A DNA stretch of 54,428 bases from Perkinsus olseni (taxonomy: Eukaryota; Perkinsozoa; Perkinsida; Perkinsidae). The stretch is from assembly GCA_013115135.1 (NCBI GenBank), contig JABANP010000361.1, positions 1-54,428 of the forward strand, written 5' to 3'. A program made the translations under genes and the position numbers. Numbering within the stretch: position 1 is the stretch's first letter; every line of letters begins with the position of its first letter. The notes under the pieces are model-generated. The model was given only the letters and a program-made list of their open reading frames with translations. It made no database searches and was not told where the DNA came from. Below are positions 10,286 to 22,000 of the stretch, in pieces.

Positions 10286-11048
10286 TCAGAAACGGGAAGC
10301 ACAACACCATGATCGCACCAGCAAATTACGCAGGCGAGCCAAGAATTTCTGCAGCATGTCCTCTGCACTGCCGCTGTATCTCAGGAAGTCCATACTCCTC
10401 CCAAGTTCGTGACCTCCAGTTGCCCGCAACCCGAACCTGCTCCGCCGGAACATTGTTAGCCAGCAGAGCGCAAGCACCCGAACGCCCTCATGCTATGGCC
10501 GGTAATGTTAGGAATATCCCAAGACAAAACCTTCGAAGGAAACTCGGCAGATAAGAAGGCTCGCAGCTCCTTCCCGAAAGTGGCGCTCTTTAACGAAGGA
10601 AAGATACACTCATCCCCACCCTCGACGCGTGTTCGACAAGCACTGACCAAGTAATGAGCTATGCACCACGTCCTTCTACAAAACATAAGGTCTGCTGCCC
10701 TCGCGAGAAGCAGTCTTGGTATCGTGGAAGATTACAGAGACCAGCAACCCCTCAGAGCTCGACTCCCAAGAAATGTCCGCACGAATGAGGCCGGGCAACT
10801 GGTCGAAGCGGAGCATAAAGATCGACGCCACCAACACGGCAGAACGAAGCTGATCACGCAAAACCACCGGGAGTGAGCTGCATGTCCGCGAGAGATTGAA
10901 GGCATTCCTGACATAAAGGCGCGGCCTGCTTCTTCGGCTTGTCCTTATCCAAGAGGATACGATCAGCACTAGCCAGAGCTCGAGAAATCAGAGCCTCCCC
11001 TTCTGGTGGGATGCTCTTGCCAGTTCGAACCACACCCATCGTTCGCAC
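10286..11048 (-). pseudogene. Tyrosine recombinase of the retroelement, catalytic domain in three frames
   Basis: Overlapping minus-strand frames together give a tyrosine-recombinase catalytic domain. A helix with an Arg (SIFMLRFDQLPGL, first catalytic Arg proposed) is followed by FHDTKTASREG (the usual beta-strand Lys region), then ITGHSMRAFGCLRSAG (the HxxR box), and after a frame change MDFLRYSG with the candidate nucleophilic Tyr. At least two frameshifts (near 10680 and 10470) separate these parts. The enzyme would join the element's ends through the short core sequence. Order and motifs fit DIRS/Ngaro recombinases; as written no single frame can make it. Confidence 0.7.
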
Positions 11049-11131
11049 CGCCGAAGTATACTCCCGTACTGTGCCAGAAGTGATCTACCGGCTCCCAGGG
11101 AGCCCCCTGTCAGCCCACGAATAAAAAGAGA

Positions 11132-11749
11132 CTAATCGCTCGGGAGTGACCGGGTTCGAAGGAGATATAGTACCAAACCCCATCCTCGTAAAAAACGCAG
11201 AGGTGTCTGATAAGAGGCCATAGTCCTGGGTTTAAGAGAGTACTCCAGGAGACGGGAGTTGGCTCTCGCTCGATCCTCCGGAGTCGCCGCCGTCTCTGCC
11301 GCATAAACTCGAGCAAATGAGAAGGAAGTTGAGACTTCTTGGGCATCAAATACAGAGGAGCCTGTGCAAGACCCACAATCCCATTCAATCGAGTTCCTCC
11401 CCGCCAACCCAAGCAGTACTACGTCAGAAGCAGCATAGCAGATGATGATAATACTACGAGCCGCCGTCAGGACAATGTAACAGGTTCCTGACAGGTACGT
11501 CCAGCCTGACGGGGCACTAGCAAGAACCGACGCACGGGCAGATCTGCTAATCACATCAGCAGTAACATTGCGAATCCCGGCAATAGGGGGGGAACCTTGC
11601 AGGGCTAGAAACCGATGCTCTAACGGATGCGGCTGCAGAGTTCTGAACGCAGAAGTCACATCGAATTCGGCCAGAGCCGATCCCGGACCCACTTCGCGCA
11701 GTAACAGACGTATCTGGGGAAGGCCGGGGTACAACGCAGCCGTCAGCAT
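11132..11749 (-). pseudogene. RT fragment fused to RNase H end and recombinase N-terminus
   Basis: The frame starts in reverse transcriptase sequence (AEFDVTSAFRTLQPHPLEHR, the block with the first catalytic Asp). Just upstream the same frame also reads KIRIIKNYRTSGVN, an RT motif. It then jumps directly to IAGIRNVTADVISR, the typical end of an RNase H domain, so most of RT and RNase H, including the usual YxDD box, is missing. The last third (SRLLEYSLKPRTMASYQTPL) resembles the N-terminal SAM-like domain of tyrosine recombinases. The fusion marks an in-frame internal deletion. Confidence 0.7.
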
Positions 11750-11982
11750 GCGTGACGCATGGTTGACCCCCGACGTCCTGTAGTTCTTGATGATACGAAT
11801 CTTGCTGTGAGCAGGGTCTTTCCAGACGACATTGGCCTGACTTATCCCCAGTCCCCCAATCTTCCGAACTCCGATCTATTTACAGATATTATCTTCCCGG
11901 TCTCAAGCTCACGCTGTATCTGCTCATTGAGTAGGTTAGCCATGACGCTGTCATCGGCTTGCGGACGAGAGGGAGGAGATCA

Positions 11983-12741
11983 CTATCGGGCAGACCTTTC
12001 CACCGTATGACCCTCAGGCTCCCCTGGGCGAAGAGATTGTTCATGGAAGGCTGGCCATGTCCGCAGATCCTCGGGGAAGGGGACGCTGAGCCCCAGCGGC
12101 ATGCCACTCATCGCCACCGCAGCAATACCACAATCCTCGGGGCCTTCTCCTGGCCACGTGACCCTTGACTCCAGCAATCTGCCACGGATCGGCGAGATGG
12201 GTGAAGCAGACTGTAAAAGCGTTTCGGAGCTACCCAAACCCGCAGACTCCAGCAAGCGAGCGAGGGTGGCAGCTAACTGCTCGGATTCACGTTCGATTCC
12301 CAATGCGACCCACTTGTTCGCCATCTCGGTCTGTTCCAACCTCGAAGCTTGCTCATAACGGAGCAAGAAATTCCGTACCTCGGGACGCCTAACCCAGGCC
12401 TCCGCCTTGGCTCGGACGGCCTTCGCAAGAGCCAAGGATAGCTTCTCGTACCGTGGTGAAAATGAGATATCTCCATCCCACTGAGAGAGGTCAGGGAACC
12501 CAGTACCATCTACCGGCGGGATCGACTCAGGCGAGAAAGAAGCGAACACTTCAGACGCGTTAGCCTCCCAGGGGTGGAGTGTAGAGCTCCCACCTACATC
12601 GTCGTGTTGTGGCGAACCGGCAGAAGAGGCGACCGGCATGGGTGGGATCGGCTGATCAACTTCCGCCGCCCTCGCGCGCTTAGCACGATATCGGGCACGA
12701 TTCTTGCGCCTGCCCTCCAGGGAGCGCTTCCCAGAAGCCAT
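11983..12741 (-). CDS. Probable N-terminal part of the retroelement pol ORF
   Basis: About 250 codons from MASGKRSLEGRRKN (12741); an upstream ATG at 12765 is also possible. The start is very basic (RRKNRARYRAKRARA), the middle has acidic and Ser/Pro-rich stretches, and the end (DLRTWPAFHEQ) comes just before RT-like sequence in another frame. Its place between the gag-like ORF and RT, on the same strand, suggests the pol N-terminus, which was then cut from RT by a frameshift near 12000. No catalytic motif is seen. Confidence 0.45.
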   Translation of the reverse strand: MASGKRSLEGRRKNRARYRAKRARAAEVDQPIPPMPVASSAGSPQHDDVGGSSTLHPWEANASEVFASFSPESIPPVDGTGFPDLSQWDGDISFSPRYEKLSLALAKAVRAKAEAWVRRPEVRNFLLRYEQASRLEQTEMANKWVALGIERESEQLAATLARLLESAGLGSSETLLQSASPISPIRGRLLESRVTWPGEGPEDCGIAAVAMSGMPLGLSVPFPEDLRTWPAFHEQSLRPGEPEGHTVERSAR

Positions 12742-12870
12742 GCAGAAACTAAGCACAACTAGCAAACCTCAAGCATTGAATCTCACTCGCTAAACTCTAA
12801 CCGGGAGTGTATGGCAAACGATCATAAGTAGAGCCGGAATCAATTAAAGTTGCGAGAAAACCAGCGCAGC

Positions 12871-13929
12871 TCAGAGCCGCTGCTTCTTGCCGGGCGGCTG
12901 CGGCTTTGAATCCGCGCCATCTCTAACGTGGCTTCTCGGGGGCCACGGGCACTTACGGATTTTGAGCAACGGGCACTGACCGCGAGTATGAGGGCAGTTG
13001 CCTGGCGGGACATGCTTCCCCTTCTTGTCCGTACTTGGTGAAGATGTCGAAGTAGCACTAGTGGTGGCACGCCCAGGACTGCTCTGCGCTCCAACGGCTG
13101 GGGTCGGCGTCCTCGTAGCCTCATTGAGCGCTTCCTGGTCCACCGCATTCCCAAGCAAACGGATGGTTGCCAGAGACAGCGAGATCTTCTCCCTTTCCGC
13201 CAAAGCGAAAGCTCTACCACTCAACGAGCGGCGAAAAGAAGCATCATAACCCACCACCGCGGCTTCTCCACGCACCATGCAGATCCTGCATAGCTGCTGC
13301 ACATATTGGAGGATCCAAGGACCCGCCTCCAAGCCCACGCTCACGTCAACACAAAGTAATACTGGTAGTAGACCGTACAATAGTTCACAGAGACGCTTGG
13401 GCTGACGACCGGCAGTCGCGGTTTCTGGAATCCATTGGATAGCACCGTTGACATCGAGCACTGGTTTCTTGCCCAACGAAGCAAAGTCCGCACCTAGCTT
13501 TATCTCCCGATAGGTGGAAGGGGACTCAGCAATCAGTTTCACCGTGGCCTGGTCGGCTACCAGCCCCGGAGAAGCAGCCCCACCGTAACGCTTGGAGACC
13601 CTCTCCATGTACTCAATCTGGCCGTTCGCAGTCGGACCTTGTTTCCCCAAGGAAGCCTTGGCCGCTTCCTGGAGAGCAGCTTCAACCCTCAGTCCGCGGA
13701 CTAGGCGCTGCTGGGTCTGGTCAGCCGTCTCGTTCTCAGCCGGCGGGCATAGGACATCAACCACCGTCTTTTTGAGCACCTCTGGCTTGGATACCAGGAC
13801 AGGGATGTCCGATACAGCCATGTCGATGGCCTGAAGCCTCTCTATGATAGCATCACGCAGAACCACTGGGCAGCTGGCTGGCATGATCGCGAGGAAGGCT
13901 TCGGTTCCTCTGGCGTTGGCGTTGGCCAT
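12871..13929 (-). CDS. Gag-like protein of the retroelement
   Basis: The frame is open from 14310, but I place the start at MANANARG (13929), because the sequence further upstream is Cys/Ser-rich and looks untranslated. About 350 residues, largely helical and Ala-rich in the middle. It ends in a Cys/His-containing, basic segment (CPHTRGQCPLLKIRKCPW) that could bind nucleic acid like a nucleocapsid. It is the first gene after repeat A1, the usual position of gag in DIRS-order elements. I recognise no conserved gag family, so the call rests on position and composition. Confidence 0.5.
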   Translation of the reverse strand: MANANARGTEAFLAIMPASCPVVLRDAIIERLQAIDMAVSDIPVLVSKPEVLKKTVVDVLCPPAENETADQTQQRLVRGLRVEAALQEAAKASLGKQGPTANGQIEYMERVSKRYGGAASPGLVADQATVKLIAESPSTYREIKLGADFASLGKKPVLDVNGAIQWIPETATAGRQPKRLCELLYGLLPVLLCVDVSVGLEAGPWILQYVQQLCRICMVRGEAAVVGYDASFRRSLSGRAFALAEREKISLSLATIRLLGNAVDQEALNEATRTPTPAVGAQSSPGRATTSATSTSSPSTDKKGKHVPPGNCPHTRGQCPLLKIRKCPWPPRSHVRDGADSKPQPPGKKQRL

Positions 13930-14835
13930 GGGAACGAGCGGAGGACAATTAAAACTGAAATGAGGGCGGCATTTAGACAAGAAATTCCTAGCGAAAGTAA
14001 TTCCGAGCACGCTTGAATTCCGAACTAGCACGAGGAAGCACCATAGCTGATCTGGGGCTCCGCTGTAACACAGCTGCGCACTGTCCCACCCTGCACTCGA
14101 CATGAGTACCATGGGGGGGGGCTCCGACTCATGGGCTCCGGCCGCAGAGTTCGACGTGGTGAAATCTCCTGAGGAGGGTCCCGCTTCCACCACGAGACAC
14201 CGAAACTTGCACGGACCTTCGGGAATCAACGCTCTCGGGCGTGTTTCCTCGGTCGACTCCCGAGTGCAGCGGCTGCACTGTGGCCCACACTGAACCTCGG
14301 TCAGTATCACGGGCTGCTCAGAGCTTAAACGAAGCCCATCCCAAGCCTATTCAGGCACCGGGGTCAAGCGAGAGGACCGCTTACTCCCGAGTCGACGCTC
14401 AAGGGCGTGTCTCAGAGAGTGAAACCTCCCCAAGGGGACCAGTAACCACCGTCTGTGGTCTACAAACAGCTCGCTCCCGAAGCTGGAGAGTCATGACAGA
14501 TCAATCCTGTACCGGATGCGAGCGGCAGTTCCCTCCCACAGGACGTCTGACTAAGTGAGTCAAGGTGTGACAACCAGCGAGCCACACCTTTGCCACCACA
14601 GTGCGAATAAATTGATCGAATAATTCCTGAACACGAGAGACGAGACGTACAAGAAACACGAAGACTCAGCGAGCAACGATGTCAACAGGTCTAGGCGAAG
14701 GCGACTGGACGTATAGGCGCGGCGAACATTCAACGAGCAGCAATTCAACGAGCAGCAATTCAACGAACAATCAACGAGCAGACGTACGAGAAGCGCTAGG
14801 TGACGAGTGAGCGAGAGGATCCAACGCGGCGAACC

Positions 14836-15025
14836 AAAAGAAAATTTCTCGGAACCGGCCCGGAAGACCTTCTCACGCCGGGTTCCGCTCCTCATAACCA
14901 CGAACGCAACATATCGTTGCTACCACTTTGGTCGATTACGGGGGCGCGCGAATAGCTCGCGCACAAACGATGCTTGCTACGCTTGCTTGAACTTGCTCCA
15001 GGCAAAGCCCGGACCTTCACTCAAG
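14836..15025 (-). repeat. Split direct repeat A1 (outer 5' end)
   Basis: 190 bases matching A2 (9593-9779). It ends with tcaag at 15021-15025, after which similarity stops. It probably holds the element's promoter, but no specific signal is visible. Confidence 0.9.
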
Positions 15026-15142
15026 TTGCGCTGAGAAACTTCGAGAAGTAGCAAGTGCGCAAGATGCATATAATCACACGGAAAACATCAGATTGCGTTG
15101 GATGGAAGAACGGGTGTGATTTTACACTTGCCAGTTGATAGA

Positions 15143-16018
15143 ATGAAGCGGCGTAACCCCGATAAGGCATCTCCCAAATTGCCGCCTTTAGTAGGGCGCA
15201 AGCCTTCACTAAGTCGATCGAAAAGCTCCTCGCTACGAGAAACTAACCGCTACCTCCGCCGGGGTACTTCTCTCACGGACTTGAAGGTGCGTCGAATGGC
15301 GATACTCAGCTGACCGTAACAGAGCCCTTCCGCAGGCCTACACGCAAAACTTCGGTTCATGTTGGATGATGCAAGCGCTCTCCGGTGGGCGAGAATCTGG
15401 TAGGGGCGACGGCCGCGATGAAAGAAGGCAACGAGTGGAGTTTCTAGGTGTATTCGTGAGACCTCGAGGATACAAAAGCGTTGTTATGCGGTCGAACTTC
15501 GAGAGCGATGAACGGCCGAGAAAGATACGGAAAACTGTCAAGTGGAGACCGGGCGCTCGACGGCCGGGGGACGACTCTCTTGAGGTGAAGCGCTGCTCAT
15601 CGTTGCCGAATTGTCCGTAACGTGCCTCTGTTCGAATGGGGCACCGATGAGGCAACAGGTGTAGTAGAGTTTATATCAGAGTGAGAGATCGCGTTCAAAA
15701 AATGCTTCAGCCAATGGTTCTGTAGGAGGCTGTGGCTCTTCTCAGTCGTGCCTCGCCAATCGCGGTCTGCGGTGGCTCGAGGATGCTGGCCTTCGAGAAG
15801 GCCTCCCGTTTACCGCTAGAGATATTCGACGATGCCAGCTTTTGGATGCGCACACCACATGAGTGGAATGTGAGTGGATTCTTCCGCGTGCGCAAAGATA
15901 TGCTGAGCTCAGGAGTTCATCCGTACCATGGGAGGTCGACCTTTGGCTGGAAGATACCTGTTCAAGGAGGAGGGGAAGATCGGAGTCCTGAGGGACTGCT
16001 ACGTATACTCGTAAGTCA
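15143..16018 (+). CDS. Dynein heavy chain, probable N-terminal exons
   Basis: An ATG at 15143 opens a basic Lys/Arg/Ser-rich segment containing [14 protein letters not shown], like the disordered starts of inner-arm dyneins. Near 15790-15860 the frame reads [19 protein letters not shown], which matches the FDD...RTPxEW block found near the N-terminus of DNAH3/7/12-type chains; Trp-containing sequence follows. Exon borders between 15313 and 15740 are not clear. The start is the first ATG downstream of the retroelement in this frame, and earlier exons could exist. Confidence 0.55.
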
Positions 16019-19000
16019 GGTTGAAGTTACTCGTACGATACAGTACGATAGAGTATATACAGTATATAGACATACTCTTTAATTTACAGTATATAGTTAC
16101 TATATACTCGTAAGACAGGTTGAAGTTGTTGTTCTTTCAATGATGGACCTGCGATGCAGAGGCCATCTTCTCTCGTGTATTGCGCGTCAGGAGAACTCAA
16201 CCATGTGTGGCAGGTTGGCTGGGAGTTTAGGATAGCTAGGAATCTTGTTCCCCGAATGCTCCGCGTGCGACATTCGTATCGAGGGGGAAGTTAACCTCCA
16301 TTAATTTCCGTTCCGCTCAATTTCTCTTTCTCGATATTTTGGGCTCTTTCTCCTGAGACTTTGAGGGTTCGAAGCATCGTAAGCCGTTACGCCGTTCACC
16401 AGAATCCTCGTATGATTGTGTTGATCGGAAGCTGAGGTGATGGCCCTTGCCGGCTCTAACCTAGGATACCATCAGCTGCCCATCCTAAAGATAAGAAATT
16501 CCCATGACACAGAGGTTGGGAGTGTGAACAGTGAGTGGCTCTGCTCTGACCTGTGCAACCTTCATCAGAGCCAGCAACCAGGCAGTAGCATGTGTATGCT
16601 GCCAACTAGCAGTTGGAAGCCACCACGGTTCAGTAGGACACGAGATAACTGCCCGACTCCCTACCCGGTCCGGATCGAGTCAGTAGTCTCTCGTATCCTA
16701 CCTCCACATCCAGGAGCGGAAGGCTGAGTCGAGCTCACACCCGCCGTCATCGCAGCCATTACGGGACTCATTGCTGTACCTACTCCTAGCTCCCTGCTAG
16801 CTCCAGCATTGAACTTTAGCGAACTACTGCCACTTAATTGTACTCTTCATCGCGCACAAGTTCCTGTTGTGCGCCTTTGGGCTTTGCGGAGTAACTTCTC
16901 TCACGCCCAACCTCCTGCAACTGTCACTCCTTACGACGCCACGCAAGAGTCTCCAAATTCTTTGGGTTACGTCGGAGCCTCGGCTATGGCAGGTTCGATG
17001 AGACGACTGGAAAAGCGAACATATCGTGGAAGGACTCGGCTCGGACCAGCTCGGATGACAAGCAAGCTCTGTCGCCGATGTTCCTTTGTATACACGGAGA
17101 GAACCCATCGCTCTTTGCTGACCGCCTTAAGGCTGCCGTTACTAGACGGAGGTGGGTTCGCAGGGATCGATGCCAACTGTTACGTCATTTCTCTGTCCAC
17201 TCCCGGCGTGAGGGTGTGAGCGTAGTGACAGAGTCGTCACTCTGTTCCTCGACGTGAGGTATCCTGAGGTTGACTCTGGCTCTCTGCGGTAGATACGCTG
17301 AGTCACAGATCAGGCTGCGAATGCTTATCGAAGAAGATTCTCTCGCTGGGACCTCACCACAGGTAGGCCGGGCCCGGCATCGAACCAGTTGGAGACGCTC
17401 CTACGGAATCATTCCCGTTGCGAGCTCCTTGGTGATCTCCCAGGGTTAAGCAATATACTTTATCTTGATCGTCCACTCCTCCTTTTGCCGACTTCCCTAA
17501 GCCGCATCCCAACGGACGACTCCGGCGCAGCCCCCATTAGTCGATCGAGAATGACGCATCCTTTCTTTGGCACCTCCCTCGCTCAGCATGCATTGAGGTC
17601 TCGTTGTCTGTACCAAAGCGGTAGTCGTATTCATCGGACAGCGCGTATCATATGTCGAAGATGGGCTGATTCAGGTTTACCACGACCTCTCTTGGATGCA
17701 AAGGATACTATCCTTCAGCTTGCCTTCTAGTGTTGGTGATTTTTCGTACGAATTAGCGGATTGGGTGGACGCGATGGTCGTTGAAGTACAGAAGAACTAC
17801 TCCAACGAGATGAAGCGGATGATGCTGACTCGAAGCATGGCGACAACTGCCGCTACAGCCGACCTCTTGCGCGACATTGCGTGGCCACCGAAGAGACGAA
17901 AGGACGTCTCCTTGGGTTGGATACTCACCATTCGTCCCTTGGAGGGAATACCGGAGTGTTAAGCACCAAGTACTGACCTTTGCTGGAGTTTCACTCCGAA
18001 GTCGAGCAGAGGTGAGAGACTATGAAAATCGTCACGCGCCAGGAAATTATTGCTGACACTATTCAGGTTGTGTCAGCATTGCATTCGACCATCCTATTGT
18101 GCGACGAGTTGGCCAGCATCCGATCTCCGTTGCTGGTGGACGAGGAGGCGCTCACTCGAAGCCTCACATTAGAACAGTTCAACTCGATTCACGACCTACA
18201 CATAGCACAGATGGCGTACGTCCGGGACCTGTGGTTGCCAGCGGTGAAAGTGGCCGTAGTGAAGGACTTGATGTCAGCCGGGATGACCCGGTATGATTTC
18301 AACGAGTCCAATTTCATAAGGTATCTGCAGTCGCCATTGCGGAGGGTTCTCCTACTTGTGCAATTTCTCTTATCGGAAGCGCTGAAGGGAATATACGTTG
18401 AGGCTGTTGAAAAATTCGCGGCATTCTTCGAGGCGCGGACGCCTGGGGAGTATGCAGTAGATGATTCGGTTGGTGAGTGCGGTGCCTTGTTTGTGACGGA
18501 AGTGGTGGTGAGCCAACGGGAAGTGGTGAAAGAAGCTCCGCCCCCAGCCGCTGAGGAGGAAGGAAAGTCTGCAGAGGATAGGAAGCCGGAAATTGAGTAC
18601 GTGCCATGTTTTGCATTCGCTAGAAGCCCTGCAGAGTTTGCCGAGGCGGCGGAAGAGATTTATAATAAGTCCATAGTAGCGGTGGACAACTTGTCGAGTG
18701 TTGAACGGTTGCTCTTCCCGAATATGGTGAGGGATGATGAGCTGTCCAAAGGATTTAGAGATCATGATCAGTGGGTCGAAGAGGGCCGCTCGAGGGTCAG
18801 GGCGAGTATTTTGGCGCATGAAAAATGGCTGGATGAGTATCTTAGGTCGTTCACGGACTTGGAGGATGTCCTGGCGATTGATGTGGAAGCCGAGCTTGAG
18901 GAGTATAGAAGTTCGGAGGAGCCAGTGTCCGCTAACGAAGTGAAGAAAATCGTCGCGGCGAAGTTGCGCCGACGAGAGGAGGTACTGATGAGATTGCCGA

Positions 19001-22000
19001 CACGTTCGGTGAGGATTGGTATGTTCGAAATTGGTTTCGGTGAGATCGCACATGGCATCGCTGAGAAGCTCCTTGCAGTGGCCGAGGGGATCCTTCGTAT
19101 CGAGGGGGATAAACTGAAGGAAAAAATGATGGCCGAAATCCAACCGAAATACGATGAAATCTTTGATAAGCTCGCGTGTGAAATTCCCGATATCGAGACG
19201 GTTTCGGAAATGACGGAATTTTTAACCCATTTACCGGCGGAGGTTGCGAAGGTAGAGGGTGAGGTAGAAGAGTGTGTGGAGATGTACGAGGCTGTTGGGA
19301 CGTTTGGAACGATTTATGAGCTCGACAAAGATACTCTCGATTTGCGCTGGATTATGTATGGCCGGCCAGGGGAGATTGTGTCACGCGCCACGAAATTATC
19401 TGAGAAGCTCAGTGTTGATCGTGAGAAATTCTGTGAGGAGCAAGCGTCGAGCCAAGATACGTTTGAGGGGCTGATTGATAACCTCGAGGAAGAGGTGGTG
19501 TCGTTTTCGGTGCACGACAAGTTGGGCGACGTGGAGAAGGTCTCTGGCTTGTTGGAGGATCTTCAAGAACGGCTCGAGGCCGCGGTTAATCAGGCGCGGT
19601 TGTTCAACAGCAGGGAGACTCTGTTCAATAGAGATACTACCGACTACTCGAGGCTTGGGAAGATTTGCAGGTAGGAATCTGGCGGGTGCGTTGAGGTATC
19701 TTTGGTGATTCAGGGACTTCGAACCGTATGTTAATCTGTGGAGAACCGCATTTAACTGGCACAAGAACAAAATCGTGTGGAGGAAGGGACCTTTCGGAGA
19801 CATCGACGCCCGGTAGTATCCGATGGTTGTTGAGGGACGGTTCTCAACCGGAGGGTATATTTACGCCGTCGATTATTATCTTATGTATCATACAAACGAT
19901 TTTGATTCAACAACTATAACATTTTCCTAGGTGAAAAGAGTAGCTTCTTCACCGTTTTTTGTAGGCACTGTGAGGGAGAGGTGAATGGTGGTATTAAACT
20001 GATGTACAAAACTATTCGCAAGCTGAAGGAGGATGCGAGCTTGCAGAGTATATGTAGCATAGCCGAGCAAGTTCGGAAGGAGTTGGAGGACTTCAAGCCT
20101 TATGTGCCGGTCGTAGTGGGACTCAGAAATGGTGGAATGAGGGGTCGTCACTGGGAAATGATTTCTGAGAAAATAGGGTGCACAGTAGGACCGGAGATGG
20201 AACCGTTCACGTTAGAAGCGCTGCTGGAGCGAGGCATTGACAAGTTCTCGGAGGAGATTGCTGAGGTGGGTGATAGAGCGGGCAAGGAGTGGGCCTTGGA
20301 GAAGCAGCTGGAGGCGATGAAGGCTGAGTGGGAGGGAATTTACTTTGATGTCAAGGAGGAGTACAGGAACACTGGCACGTACATTCTGAAGGGGAGCGAC
20401 GAGGCGTTGAACCTCCTCGATGAGCATATTGTCACAGTTCAAGCGATGCAGTTCTCGTTGTATAAGAAGGTCTTCGAGGAGGACATTGACAGTTGGGCGG
20501 AGAGGTTGATGAGGGTATCGGAGACGTTGGATGAGTGGCTCAAACTGCAGCGAGCGTGGATGTATTTGCAACCGATCTTCGACTCTGAGGATATTGTGAA
20601 GCAGCTGCCGAGTGAGAGTAAGAGGTTCAGGAATGTTGACCAAAAATGGAGGAAGACGATGGCTGATGCTCACCAGAATTCCAAAGTGGTGGAGATATGC
20701 GCCAGCGAGGGGCTGCTGGAGAAGTTCCGAGAGGCAAATGTGATTCTCGAGACTGTACAGAAAGGCCTGGAGGACTACTTGGAGTCCAAGCGCGCGTTGT
20801 TCGCGCGATTTTATTTCCTGGCCAACGAGGAGCTGCTGGAGATACTGTCCCAGACGAAGGACCCCACGAGGGTGCAGCCGTTCCTGAATAAGGTCTTCGA
20901 GGCGATGAGCAAGCTCACGTTCGAGGGCGACAATGAAATCACACAGATGCACTCGGCCGAGGGAGAGATTATCGATTACGTGACGGCGGTGTTGACGAGA
21001 GGGATCAATGTGGAGTCATGGATGTCGGGCGTGGAGAAGGAGATGAGGGAGGCGGTGAGGGAGGTGTTGTTCAGGGCGGTCGTCAGTTACGAGGAAAGTC
21101 CCCGGAGTCAGTGGGTGCTGGACCATGCGGCTCAGGCTGTCCTCAATGGCTCCCAAGTGCATTGGACGGCGGAGGTGGAGGATGCTATCCAGGAGAATAG
21201 AGTCCAGGAGTATCATGCGCAGTGTCAGAAGCAGCTGCTGGATTTGGTTGCACTCATCAGAAGGGGGCTGTCGAAGGCTCAGAGGACGGCGATTGGGGCG
21301 CTCATCGTTATCGATGTCCATGCTAAGGACGTCGTTCAGAAGCTTCACGCTGAAGGGGTGTCTGAGTGCAGCGCCTTCGAGTGGATCTCGCAGCTGAGAT
21401 ACTACTGGGAGGAGGATGACACGGGCAGGGAGAATATGTGGGTTAAGTGCGTCCGAACGGAGTTCCCCTACGGTTATGAGTATCTTGGGAATACGATGAG
21501 GTTGGTCATCACACCACTCACTGACATGTGCTACATGACGTTGATGGGGGCGCAGAGTTTGAACCTGGGAGGGGCCCCGGCGGGGCCGGCTGGAACAGGG
21601 AAGACAGAGACGACGAAGGATCTGGCGAAGGCGCTAGCGAAGCAGTGTGTGGTGTTCAACTGCTCACCTGAGATGGACTACCTGATGGTGGGGAAGTTCT
21701 TCAAGGGATTGGCCTACTCGGGAGCATGGTAGGACGGGGGTTTTGGCGAAGTCATAAAAGTGGAGAACCCGGGCATCGATCCCGGTGCCTCTCGCTTGCT
21801 AAGCGAGCGCTCTACCATTTGAGCTAGTCCCCCTGACGGGTAAAAGTGTAATCAACCCGGTGTCGTCCGATTTCCTGTCGAACGCTTCGCCTTTTAGGTG
21901 CTGCTTCGATGAGTTCAACCGTATCTACATCGAAGTGTTTGTCCGTCATTGCCCAACAACTACTAGTCTTATTCGGCGCCAAGGCATCTCTCGCCAGCTA

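Larger units (their letters stand above)
9391..15025 (-). mobile_element. DIRS/Ngaro-type tyrosine-recombinase retroelement, internally deleted
   Basis: The order on the minus strand is A1 (15025-14836), gag-like ORF, pol start, RT fragment fused to the RNase H end, tyrosine recombinase, B1 (9961-9774), A2 (9779-9593), B2 (9575-9391). A1-genes-B1A2-B2 is the split-direct-repeat layout known for PAT/Ngaro elements of the DIRS order, which integrate through a circle with a tyrosine recombinase and make no target duplication. The 5-base string tcaag stands at both outer ends and once at the B1/A2 junction, as expected for the crossover core. Most of RT and RNase H is deleted and the recombinase is frame-shifted, so it is non-autonomous. 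Confidence 0.85.

Noticed and set aside
9728..10312. Plus-strand open frame of 194 codons in the retroelement
   Set aside because: It runs antisense through repeat B1 and downstream sequence; composition is Thr/His/Pro-rich and no family is recognised.
9391..15025. LTR retrotransposon interpretation of the end repeats
   Set aside because: The 3' end has B1-A2-B2 and not one copy of the 5' repeat, and the gene set ends in a tyrosine recombinase without a DDE integrase.
17365..17440. tRNA-like string catcgaaccag (minus strand T-arm)
   Set aside because: The surrounding bases do not give a cloverleaf and no intron border is known there.
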